From the NCBI RefSeq assembly GCF_002723955.1, contig NZ_BEWN01000006.1, positions 1 to 64,000 of the forward strand: a stretch of DNA of 64,000 nt, read 5' to 3'. The notes below the pieces were generated by a model. It did no database searches and was not told where the DNA came from. It worked only from the letters and a program-made list of their open reading frames with translations. Positions 21,049 through 28,791 of this stretch are shown piece after piece (the first letter of the stretch is position 1; each line of letters begins with the position of its first letter). The stretch comes from Gluconobacter frateurii. Lineage in GTDB: Bacteria > Pseudomonadota > Alphaproteobacteria > Acetobacterales > Acetobacteraceae. The position numbers and the translations under genes are program-made.

Positions 21049-22652
21049 CGGTACCTTCCATGCAGACACCCAATTCGCTCCGTGGGATGGTGACATCCCC
21101 TCACCATCTGGCCAGTCAGGCGGGCCTTGATGTTCTGAAAGATGGCGGCACGGCCATCGAAGCCGTGGTGGCAACGGCCGCAGCGCTGGCCGCCGTCTAT
21201 CCACACATGACCGGGCTCGGCGGAGACGGGTTCTGGCTGATTTCCTATCCGAACGGGAAGACAATCGCGATTGATGCCTGTGGCAGGCTCGCCCGCAACG
21301 CAACGCTCGACCTGTATGCGCAGGCTGGTCACAGGGTCATCCCCTGGCGCGGCGGTCTGGCAGCCAATACCGTGGCAGGAACCGTTTCCGGCTGGGAGGC
21401 CGCGCTAAAGAAAAGCGCAGACCATCAACCCAATCTGCCCCTTGATCGGCTTCTACGTGATGCCATTCATTATGCCAGTACGGGACGCGTGGTTTCCGAA
21501 AGTGAAGCCACCCTTCTCAAGGCAAAACAGGCTGAACTCTCAGGTAATCCAACCTTCCACACAACCTGCATTCCGAATAATGTTCCTTGGGAAGAAGGCA
21601 GCATCCAGACGTCCCCTATCCTCGCGGCCACTCTTCGCAGCCTTGCGCAGAATGGATTACGGAGCTTTTACGAGGGCGATTTAGCGAAAGGGATGGCAGC
21701 CGATCTTGAAGCTGCAGGCAGCCCCCTGCGACTGGAAGATTTCCTGGCTCATCAGGCCGAAGTCAAAGCGCCTCTGGAAGTCCAGACTTCTATGGGCACG
21801 CTTTATAATATGGCGCCCCCCACACAGGGCGCTGCGTCCCTGCTGATTCTGGCACTGGAAGATCGCCTCCCTCAGAGTGAGGGACCGGAAACCTTCGAAC
21901 ATCTGCATGGTTTGATCGAAGCGACCAAACAGGCTTTCCGCTATCGCAATCGCGAGATTGATGGGCGCTCTACTGCTGAAGCCGACATTCGCGCTCTTCT
22001 GGCAGATCAGAACGCTTTGGATGACATGGCCGCCCGCATCTCGATGACAGAAGCCTTTCCCTGGACGGAAGAAACCCAGTGGGGCGATACAACATGGATG
22101 GGTGCGATTGACAGCAATGGTGTTGCGGTCAGCATGATCCAGAGCCTGTATTTCGAATTCGGCTCAGGCGTTATGCTCCCGCAGAGTGGTCTCTTCTGGC
22201 AGAATCGCGGCTCGTCTTTCCGCCTCAAACCATCAGGCTGGAACTGCCTGCTTCCGGGAGCAAAACCCTTCCATACCCTGAACCCCGCGGCTGCTCGCCT
22301 GAATGACGGACGCACAATGGTTTATGGAACGATGGGCGGCGAAGGACAGCCCCAGACACAGGCCGCGATTTTTAGCCGATATGCACGCTATGGCGTTCCG
22401 TTGCAGGACGCCATCTGCCGCCCACGCTGGCTGCTGGGCCGCACATGGGGCGAGGAAAGCACATCCCTGAAACTGGAACCCGGCTTTGCCCCGGACGTCG
22501 TTCAGGCGCTCCACAAGGCCGGCCATGTCATCGAAGAGCTCCCATCCCTGTCTTCAGTCATGGGGCATGCTGGCGCGATCGTCCGCCACAGCAATGGACG
22601 TTTTGAGGGCGCCACAGACCCACGGAGCGATGGGACCGTTGCAGCCTGGTAA
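21045..22652 (+). CDS. hpxW: Oxamate amidohydrolase-like Ntn hydrolase (HpxW), gamma-glutamyltransferase family
   Basis: 535 aa. The gamma-glutamyltransferase fold is seen from GMVTSPHHLASQAGLDVLKDGGTAIEA. The autocleavage nucleophile should be T349 in GDTTWMG. Klebsiella HpxW belongs to this family and turns oxamate into oxalate and ammonia. The call rests on the neighbouring HpxX, HpxY and HpxZ homologues. No signal peptide is seen, unlike periplasmic GGT, which supports a cytosolic amidohydrolase. The listed start is a GTG overlapping the LysR stop; ATG at 21060 is an alternative. Neither has a good ribosome site. Confidence 0.8.
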   Translation: MTVPSMQTPNSLRGMVTSPHHLASQAGLDVLKDGGTAIEAVVATAAALAAVYPHMTGLGGDGFWLISYPNGKTIAIDACGRLARNATLDLYAQAGHRVIPWRGGLAANTVAGTVSGWEAALKKSADHQPNLPLDRLLRDAIHYASTGRVVSESEATLLKAKQAELSGNPTFHTTCIPNNVPWEEGSIQTSPILAATLRSLAQNGLRSFYEGDLAKGMAADLEAAGSPLRLEDFLAHQAEVKAPLEVQTSMGTLYNMAPPTQGAASLLILALEDRLPQSEGPETFEHLHGLIEATKQAFRYRNREIDGRSTAEADIRALLADQNALDDMAARISMTEAFPWTEETQWGDTTWMGAIDSNGVAVSMIQSLYFEFGSGVMLPQSGLFWQNRGSSFRLKPSGWNCLLPGAKPFHTLNPAAARLNDGRTMVYGTMGGEGQPQTQAAIFSRYARYGVPLQDAICRPRWLLGRTWGEESTSLKLEPGFAPDVVQALHKAGHVIEELPSLSSVMGHAGAIVRHSNGRFEGATDPRSDGTVAAW

Positions 22653-22659
22653 GACAGGC

Positions 22660-22692
22660 AAGAGAGCCGCTTTTCTGAAACGGCTCTCTTCT
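22660..22692. terminator. Bidirectional terminator between convergent hpxW and hpxY
   Basis: Perfect 10-bp arms AAGAGAGCCG and CGGCTCTCTT with an 11-nt loop, placed exactly between two convergent stop codons. Confidence 0.75.
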
Positions 22693-22696
22693 TACA

Positions 22697-24031
22697 TCAG
22701 GCCAGACGGGCTAGGGCGGTACCATCTCGCTCAAGAGACTCGCCTAGAGCCAGCAACAGATCTTCCCGACCCGGACGCGCAATAAGCTGCGCCCCTAGCG
22801 GAAGCCCTGTCGTTTTCATAGGGACCGTCAGAACCGGGAAACCAGCCAATGTGAGCGGCTGAGTATAAAGCCCAAGATTGGCGCGCGCCGACACCATCTT
22901 GCCGCCAACCTCGATCATGGGCTGATCGAAACGCGGAGCCTCACCGACAACGGCTGGGGCCAACAGGATATCAGCATCCGCAAACGCCTCATGCATGCGG
23001 GCACGGAACCAGTTCCGCAGACGATGGGCCTGAAAGATCAGGGATGCGGGCAGAAGTGCACCTGCCAACAAACGATCGCGAACGGACGGATCATAATCCT
23101 GTGCCTGCTTCCGCAACCGATGCAGATGAAGGGCCGCGCCTTCGGAGGCACTGATGACGAATGCTGAAGCCCGTGCACGAGCCACTTCTGGCAGTTCGAC
23201 TGTTTGTGTTGCGCCCAAACGCGCGCCCAACGCCTCCACAGCCTCCGCCATCGGGGCAGACATGTTCTCCGCGAACCATCCGCCCAGACGAGCCACTTTC
23301 AGTGCCCCGACATCGACAGGGGCGTTTTCGGTCTGAACCAGTGCTTCAAAACAGGCACGCAGACCGCCTGCACTGTCGGCAAACGGGCCAACAGTGTCGA
23401 GGCTGGCGACAAATGGGTAACTCCCTTCAATAGGAAGCCGTCCCTGTGTCGCACGCAGTCCCCAGATTCCGCACAGCGAAGCCGGAACACGAATGGAGCC
23501 GTTCGTGTCAGATCCCAACCCCAGCGAGAACAGACGCGCCGCCACACCAGCGGCAGACCCACCCGAAGACCCACCCGCGAGATGATCCGGCGCGTGCGGG
23601 TTACGCGTTACACCGTGATGGGCGTTGTCCGTCGCAAACCCGTAGGCGAACTCATCCATGTTCGTCAGCGCAACGGGAATGGCGCCCGCGTCAATCAGGC
23701 GCGCGACAAGGGCAGCATCCCGCGTAGCAGGCGGATCATTGGCCAGAACTTTCGATCCGGCCGTTGTCACCTGACCGGCCACATCGAACAGATCCTTGAT
23801 CCCGAACGGCACACCTGCCAGAGCGCCCGGATCACGACCTTCCGCAACAGCAGCATCCACCGCAGCCGCAGCCGCCAGGGCACGATCCGTCAACGGACGC
23901 GTGACACAATTCAAGCTGTCATCGCGCTGAGCAATATCCGCGAATACGGCTTTGGTGACCTCAGTCGCAGAGATGTCGCCACCGCGAACCTTTGCGGCGA
24001 TATCCAGCGTCCGGAACTGCAAACCACTCAT
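22697..24031 (-). CDS. hpxY: Amidase HpxY/AtzE-like (probable oxalurate amidase catalytic subunit)
   Basis: 444 aa, amidase-signature family. The Ser-cisSer-Lys triad can be placed at K79 (FGIKDLFDV), S155 (GGSSGGS) and S179 (GSDTNGSIRVPAS). The usual G before the nucleophile Gly-Ser is N here. AtzE-type enzymes need a small GatC-like partner, and such a gene (hpxX) overlaps the start by 4 nt. In Klebsiella the HpxXY pair is placed in oxalurate breakdown; that reaction is inferred for this organism. Confidence 0.8.
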   Translation of the reverse strand: MSGLQFRTLDIAAKVRGGDISATEVTKAVFADIAQRDDSLNCVTRPLTDRALAAAAAVDAAVAEGRDPGALAGVPFGIKDLFDVAGQVTTAGSKVLANDPPATRDAALVARLIDAGAIPVALTNMDEFAYGFATDNAHHGVTRNPHAPDHLAGGSSGGSAAGVAARLFSLGLGSDTNGSIRVPASLCGIWGLRATQGRLPIEGSYPFVASLDTVGPFADSAGGLRACFEALVQTENAPVDVGALKVARLGGWFAENMSAPMAEAVEALGARLGATQTVELPEVARARASAFVISASEGAALHLHRLRKQAQDYDPSVRDRLLAGALLPASLIFQAHRLRNWFRARMHEAFADADILLAPAVVGEAPRFDQPMIEVGGKMVSARANLGLYTQPLTLAGFPVLTVPMKTTGLPLGAQLIARPGREDLLLALGESLERDGTALARLA

Positions 24032-24207
24032 GGTTCGTACTCGAAGGCTGGCTCAAGCCGGTCGGACAGGTCCATGCCTTCAATCAGTGTCGCGTAAGAA
24101 CGCAAAAGGTCGAGGTTCATTCGCACGCCTTCATGAAATTCCGCAGGAATCACAAGCCTGTTGGCGGCCGCGAGGATCTTGATTTCGGTGTCTTCTGACA
24201 GGCTCAT
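24028..24207 (-). CDS. hpxX: Small DUF4089/AtzG-like amidase partner (HpxX)
   Basis: 59 aa. Reads MSLSEDTEIKILAAANRLV, then a GVRMNLDLLRSYATLIEGM helix and a C-terminal LEPAFEYEP. The pattern of GV-x-x-NL-x-LL followed by E-P-AF matches DUF4089/AtzG proteins, GatC-like partners of AtzE amidases. Its TGA overlaps the amidase ATG (ATGA). GGAG lies upstream. It was found by reading the gap between hpxZ and hpxY. Confidence 0.85.
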   Translation of the reverse strand: MSLSEDTEIKILAAANRLVIPAEFHEGVRMNLDLLRSYATLIEGMDLSDRLEPAFEYEP

Positions 24208-24237
24208 GACGTCACTTTCACTCCTTCAGAGGCAAAT

Positions 24238-24621
24238 TCAGGATATGTCTGCCATCAAGGAAACATGTGCAGCGAGAATCTTCCAGCCATTCTCTGTTCG
24301 AAACCATGTCTGGCTCTGGCGACCGATTTTTGTGCCGCCCTTCCGCTGGAACTCCAGATCCACGACAGCCGCATCCTGACCAATCGTTGTAATTACACGC
24401 CGCAGAACATCCCGTGGGGGCGAACCACCCGGCCGCTTCTTCCGGAACTCGCGAATTTCCTCGATGCCGTACAGATTTTCGCCCACACCGTAACGAACTG
24501 TCTCTGACCCAGCGTAAAAGAGATCATCCAGCGTCTGGAGATCGTTTTCTCCAAGTGCCTTCTCATAAAGATCAGCCAAAGGCTCAACTTCCGCTACGAT
24601 ACGCGGATCATTCAGTGTCAT
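24238..24621 (-). CDS. hpxZ: NTF2-like protein HpxZ/AtzH (DUF3225)
   Basis: 127 aa from ATG 24621, chosen because it matches the family start (MTLNDPRIVAEVEPLADLYEKAL) and has GAAGG upstream. Conserved strands include LFYAGSETVRYGVGENLYG and QSQTWFRTENGWKILAAHVSLM. This family always travels with hpxXY or atzEG operons; its exact reaction is not settled. It begins inside the last codons of the upstream deoR gene (14-nt overlap), so the two are probably cotranscribed. Confidence 0.85.
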   Translation of the reverse strand: MTLNDPRIVAEVEPLADLYEKALGENDLQTLDDLFYAGSETVRYGVGENLYGIEEIREFRKKRPGGSPPRDVLRRVITTIGQDAAVVDLEFQRKGGTKIGRQSQTWFRTENGWKILAAHVSLMADIS

Positions 24622-25426
24622 CGCTGCTTCCTTCTGCATGCCCGGCGAGAACAAGCTTGTGGCCGCGTTCCCGCAAAGCCTGAACCTGCCCCGGGTCCAG
24701 TTCCATATCCGTAAAGACACAGGATACCTGATCCAAATGCCCGACTTTATAAGTAGACCGGCGCCCGAACTTCATGCTGTCTACGAGAAGAAAGCACTCT
24801 TCCGTACGCCGCATCATGGCAGCATTCAGGCTCGCTTCCTCGCCGTCCGGGGTCGAAATCGTATCGTCAGGCTGTACGGCGCTGGCACCAAGAAACACCT
24901 GATCGAACCAGAGATTTTCGATGGCCTGCTCTGCCAGAATCCCCACAAGGCTGCGGTTGGCATGACGCAACCGCCCACCCAGCAGGATCATCTCGACGCC
25001 TTCAACTCCACTCAGCGCTTCTGACACTGTGATGTTGTTGGAGAAAACCGTCAGGGGCATCGGATCAATACGCAGACGTCGGGCAAGCTGCAATACAGTC
25101 GTTCCAGCATCGAAAAAGACAGCAGAGCCCCGCTTCAGACAGGAGAACGCCTCGTCTGCGATGGCCCGCTTATGATCCAGAGCCTGATTTTCGCGGGTTT
25201 CAAACGCCACTTCACGATCAACGGACTCGGCAAGGGAAGCCCCGCCATGCGTCCGGATAACGATACCCTGCTCTTCCAGCCGCTGGAGATCACGCCTGAT
25301 CGTTGCAAGCGATGCATCGACCTGCTCAGCCAGTTCGTGAACGCCAGTCATGCCGTTCAGGTAAAGATAATGACGGATCTGCGTCAGACGGTCGGAAGCC
25401 AAGGTCGCTCTCCCCCTGTGGGCCAT
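24608..25426 (-). CDS. DeoR-family repressor (AgaR/GlpR type)
   Basis: 272 aa. N-terminal helix-turn-helix of the DeoR type: RLTQIRHYLYLNGMTGVHELAEQVDASLATIRRDLQRLEEQG, followed by the TRTHGGA-like IRTHGGASL. The C-terminal sugar-phosphate sensor has DAGTTVLQLARRL and TVFSNNITVSEAL. It is divergent from the amino-sugar operon, so GlcNAc-6-P, GalN-6-P or a relative is the likely inducer. Its 3' end overlaps hpxZ, so it may also sit in the ureide transcription unit. Confidence 0.9.
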   Translation of the reverse strand: MAHRGRATLASDRLTQIRHYLYLNGMTGVHELAEQVDASLATIRRDLQRLEEQGIVIRTHGGASLAESVDREVAFETRENQALDHKRAIADEAFSCLKRGSAVFFDAGTTVLQLARRLRIDPMPLTVFSNNITVSEALSGVEGVEMILLGGRLRHANRSLVGILAEQAIENLWFDQVFLGASAVQPDDTISTPDGEEASLNAAMMRRTEECFLLVDSMKFGRRSTYKVGHLDQVSCVFTDMELDPGQVQALRERGHKLVLAGHAEGSSDDTE

Positions 25427-25476
25427 GACGCAGCCACTCTAGTCACGCTCAGGCTTTTTGGGAAGCACGCATGAAA

Positions 25477-25541
25477 TGATCGAAATTGGAACGTTTCGAT
25501 CACAAAGATGACTTGACATGACCGCGTTGCGACCGGTCATA
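25477..25541. promoter_or_regulatory. Palindromic DeoR-type operator and candidate promoter
   Basis: A perfect 9-bp inverted repeat, TGATCGAAA at 25477-25485 and TTTCGATCA at 25494-25502 with an 8-nt spacer, sits midway between the divergent regulator and kinase genes. Downstream, TTGACA at 25513-25518 could be the -35 of the amino-sugar operon; the -10 near 25536-25542 is weak. The repeat is the best candidate binding site for the DeoR protein. Confidence 0.6.
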
Positions 25542-25556
25542 TCGGAACAGGATCAA

Positions 25557-26537
25557 ATGGCCGCAGAAAGTTTTGCCGTGACTGAACCCTGTATCGCAGC
25601 GATTGACGGTGGCGGCAGCAAGACCCTTCTTGTGGTGCTCAGATCCGACGGCACAATCGCCGACATTCAGCAGACCGGCGGGACAAACCCATTCGACCAA
25701 CCGCTCTGGCGCGAACGTTTGACGGGCCTGCTCACGACACTTCCCGCCTCGACACAGGCCGTTGGACTGGGACTGGCTGGCTACGGTGAAAGCGCAACAC
25801 TCTGCGCACGTCAGGAAGACGCTGTTTCGGAGAGCCTCGGCCACATCCCTTACTCCCTGACGAACGATGTGGATATGGCCTGTTCCGCCGCTTTTGGTGG
25901 CGAACCCGGTGTGCTCGTCCTGTCAGGAACTGGTTCCATGGCCTGGGCCTCGGATGGGCAAGGTCAGCATTGTCGGGTTGGTGGATGGGGAAGCCTGTTT
26001 GGCGATGAAGGCAGCGCGTACCAGATCGGCCGCGATGCCCTCACACTCCTGACCCATATTCTGGACGGACGGAACACGCAGGACGTCGCTTTTCTGGAAC
26101 CGTTTAGCCAAGCCATGGGTCTGCCTTCTGATCCAGAGCTCTGCACGCCTGCCCTTCTTGAATGGTACGGCAACCTGGAACACCCGCGCTCCGCCGTTGC
26201 CGCTTTGGCGCGCCATGTTTCGACATTAGCCGAAAACGGCTGCATCCCCGCTGCCACCCTTCTTGATGCTGCTGCTACCGAACTGACTGCGCATATTCGG
26301 GCCGCGCGCCGTAAAATGCCGGGCGTAGACCTTCCCTGGAGCTACGCGGGCGGCACACTTCAAAGCCCGTTCCTGCGCAATGCCATTGCGGCGCAGTGCG
26401 GTGCACCCGTTTCTCCCCTTCTGCCCCCCATCGGCGGCGGCCTCATGACTGCGGCGCGTCAAGCTGGATGGGCACCTGACATGTCCTGGATCACATCTCT
26501 TTCCCGCACGCTCGGCGCTGCGGGATTTGGCTCCTGA
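25557..26537 (+). CDS. N-acetylglucosamine/glucosamine-type kinase (BadF/BadG/BcrA/BcrD ATPase family)
   Basis: 326 aa from ATG 25557. An ATG at 25518 overlaps the candidate -35 and lacks a ribosome site, so the later start is preferred. ASKHA-kinase motifs: phosphate-1 IDGGGSKTLLVVL, SGTGSMAWASDG, and GGWGSLFGDEGSAY. The family contains GlcNAc kinases that make GlcNAc-6-P, the NagA substrate. It is the first gene of an operon with an AgaS-like, a GatZ-like, a permease and NagA gene, so GlcNAc or GalNAc is the expected substrate. Confidence 0.8.
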   Translation: MAAESFAVTEPCIAAIDGGGSKTLLVVLRSDGTIADIQQTGGTNPFDQPLWRERLTGLLTTLPASTQAVGLGLAGYGESATLCARQEDAVSESLGHIPYSLTNDVDMACSAAFGGEPGVLVLSGTGSMAWASDGQGQHCRVGGWGSLFGDEGSAYQIGRDALTLLTHILDGRNTQDVAFLEPFSQAMGLPSDPELCTPALLEWYGNLEHPRSAVAALARHVSTLAENGCIPAATLLDAAATELTAHIRAARRKMPGVDLPWSYAGGTLQSPFLRNAIAAQCGAPVSPLLPPIGGGLMTAARQAGWAPDMSWITSLSRTLGAAGFGS

Positions 26538-26548
26538 AAGGCTCTCTC

Positions 26549-27502
26549 ATGAACGCTACCGAACGCGGTATCCGCGAACAGTTTCCCCTCTGGAACAAGG
26601 TGGACATGCAGGATATCCACCCGGACCCGGAGACCGTTACGGTCGTCGTCGGCTGTGGCACATCCGTTCATATCGCGGACTCCATTGCCGCCAGCCTGAA
26701 CGCCAATGGTGTGTTCTCCCGTGCTGTCGCGGGTAATGAATGGACCCGTCGCCCGCACGACTATGTGCCCTCAAACATCCGACCGAATATTCTAGCCCTG
26801 TCCCGCAGTGGTGAATCCACCGAAACCGTTGCCGCAGCTATTGAGAGCCGCAAGAACGGACTGCACGTCACGGCGTTCACTTGTGCGGAAGACACGAGCC
26901 TCGAAAAGAACGCGGACGAGACCATTTTGGCTGAAACGCACGTTGAAGAAGGTATCGTCATGACGGCGTCGGCCAGTCTGATGCTGCTAATGGGCCTGCG
27001 TTATGCGGGTATTACCATTACATCGGAGACGACGAAGGCTGCCGAGGAGGTCCTTAACGAGGCCGACCCGCAGCTCAAGGCGCTGATCGAAGGCCGTTCC
27101 CATTTCGTGTTCCTGGGCGCGGGTGCGCTTTATGGTGTTGCCCGCGAAGGCTCCCTGAAGCTTCAGGAAATGAGCCTGAGCCAGACGGAAGCGCATCACC
27201 CGCTGGAATACCGTCACGGCCCGATCAGCCTGATTGATGATAGCTCTCTCGTCGTTTTCCTGTACCACCCGAACACGCTGGAAGAAGAAAGCCTCCTCGC
27301 CAAGGATCTGATGGCCAAGGGCGCACGCGTTCTGGGCCTCGGTGGCCCTGGCACAGTCTCGCTCTCCGTCAAGGAAGGCGCGGATGTGCGCCCGTTGGTC
27401 GTTCTGCCCGTGCTTCAGCTTTTCGGTGAATATGTCGCCCGCTCCAAGGGGCTTGATACTCTGGCACCGCGTCATCTCACCAAAGTCGTGACGATCGCCT
27501 GA
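26549..27502 (+). CDS. SIS-domain sugar-phosphate deaminase/isomerase, AgaS-like
   Basis: 317 aa with two SIS domains. The first holds VVGCGTSVHIADSIA and LSRSGESTETVAAA; the second holds FLGAGALYGVAREGSLKLQEMSL and HHPLEYRHGP. These motifs fit AgaS-type galactosamine-6-phosphate deaminase/isomerases and the isomerase half of GlmS; no glutaminase domain is present. Its place next to a GatZ/KbaZ protein favours GalN-6-P to tagatose-6-P conversion, with NagB further down handling GlcN-6-P. Confidence 0.8.
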   Translation: MNATERGIREQFPLWNKVDMQDIHPDPETVTVVVGCGTSVHIADSIAASLNANGVFSRAVAGNEWTRRPHDYVPSNIRPNILALSRSGESTETVAAAIESRKNGLHVTAFTCAEDTSLEKNADETILAETHVEEGIVMTASASLMLLMGLRYAGITITSETTKAAEEVLNEADPQLKALIEGRSHFVFLGAGALYGVAREGSLKLQEMSLSQTEAHHPLEYRHGPISLIDDSSLVVFLYHPNTLEEESLLAKDLMAKGARVLGLGGPGTVSLSVKEGADVRPLVVLPVLQLFGEYVARSKGLDTLAPRHLTKVVTIA

Positions 27503-27504
27503 TC

Positions 27505-28791
27505 ATGAGCATTTCTCCCTTCCTGAACCTCATCAAACAGGCCCATGATCCAGCCGTTCCCTCGGCACAGCGCAAGGGTCTGGCCTCCGTCTGCTCCGCG
27601 CACCCATTGGTGCTGGAAGCCGCATTGCAGCGCGCGGCCAGAACCGGTCGGCCTGTCTTGATCGAGGCGACCTGCAATCAGGTCAATCAGGATGGGGGCT
27701 ATACTGGCATGACGCCGGCAGATTTCCGAGATCTGGTTCTGGGAATTGCCGAGAAGGTCGGCTGTCCGGCGCATCTTGTTCTACTGGGCGGCGACCATCT
27801 TGGCCCCAATCCATGGAAATCCCTGCCCCCGCAGGAGGCCATGGACAAGGCCCTGACCATGATCGAAGCCTTTGCAAAAGCGGGCTTCGTCAAACTGCAT
27901 CTCGATGCCAGCATGGGCTGTGCGGGCGAACCGGTTGCGCTCTCCGATGAAACCGTTGCCGAACGCGCCTGCGCCCTTGCGCAGCGTGCTGAAAGCGCGG
28001 CTCCCGGTCAGGCCGTCTATATCATCGGAACAGAAGTGCCTGTTCCAGGCGGTGCGGCCGAGGCTTTGGATCATCTGGAGCCAACCTCTCCGGACGCTGC
28101 CACGGCGACACTTCAGGTTCACGAAACACTGTTCCGCCGAGTTCTGGGCGATGACGTCTGGGGCCGTGTGATCGGGCTTGTCGTTCAGCCGGGCGTGGAG
28201 TTTGGTGTGGAAGATGTCGTGATCTATGACCGTCCACGCGCGCAGTCTCTTTCGGCCACGCTGAACCAGATGCCGGGCCAGATCTTCGAAGCCCACTCGA
28301 CCGATTATCAGCCTCTCCCCGCCCTGCGCGCGCTTGTGGAAGACGGCTTCCTGCTCCTGAAAGTCGGACCGGGCCTGACTTTTGCCCTGCGTGAAGCCCT
28401 GTATGGGCTGGACAGCATCCGTTCTGTCCTTTTGCCGCAGCAGGAAAGCCTGCGGGCGGTCATGGAACGGATCATGACTCAGCAGCCCGCGCAGTGGCGT
28501 GGCCATTACGAAGGCACGGAAAGCAAGCTCGCCATTCTCCGTCACTATGCGTACAGCGACCGCATCCGCTATTACTGGCCGCAGCAGGATGCGGAAGCGG
28601 CTGTTGAAACGCTTCTGCGCCAGCTTGGGGAAACAGGGCTGCCAGATCCGCTTCTGAGCCAGTTCCTGCCTGTGCAGTACAAAAAAATCCGCGACGGACT
28701 GCTTTCACGGCATCCGCGCGCAGTTATTCTTTCCGCAATCGACACAGTTCTTGGCCTGTACGATCAGGCCTGTGGAGCCGAAGTGACATGA
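27505..28791 (+). CDS. GatZ/KbaZ/AgaZ-family protein (tagatose-phosphate metabolism)
   Basis: 428 aa, full length for GatZ/KbaZ. Typical stretches: RTGRPVLIEATCNQVNQDGGYTG, LGGDHLGPNPW, HLDASMGCAGEP and IGTEVPVPGGA. In enterobacteria GatZ or KbaZ is a helper subunit of the class II tagatose-bisphosphate aldolase and needs GatY/KbaY. No GatY-type gene is visible here. Stand-alone homologues in Agrobacterium-type galactitol pathways were reported as tagatose-6-P 4-epimerases giving fructose-6-P. That reaction would bypass any need for a phosphofructokinase-type step, and is my preferred inference. Confidence 0.8.
   Translation: MSISPFLNLIKQAHDPAVPSAQRKGLASVCSAHPLVLEAALQRAARTGRPVLIEATCNQVNQDGGYTGMTPADFRDLVLGIAEKVGCPAHLVLLGGDHLGPNPWKSLPPQEAMDKALTMIEAFAKAGFVKLHLDASMGCAGEPVALSDETVAERACALAQRAESAAPGQAVYIIGTEVPVPGGAAEALDHLEPTSPDAATATLQVHETLFRRVLGDDVWGRVIGLVVQPGVEFGVEDVVIYDRPRAQSLSATLNQMPGQIFEAHSTDYQPLPALRALVEDGFLLLKVGPGLTFALREALYGLDSIRSVLLPQQESLRAVMERIMTQQPAQWRGHYEGTESKLAILRHYAYSDRIRYYWPQQDAEAAVETLLRQLGETGLPDPLLSQFLPVQYKKIRDGLLSRHPRAVILSAIDTVLGLYDQACGAEVT

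Noticed and set aside
20461-21303. A 280-codon minus-strand frame over the LysR/hpxW junction
   Set aside because: Overlaps two real genes and has no recognisable domain.
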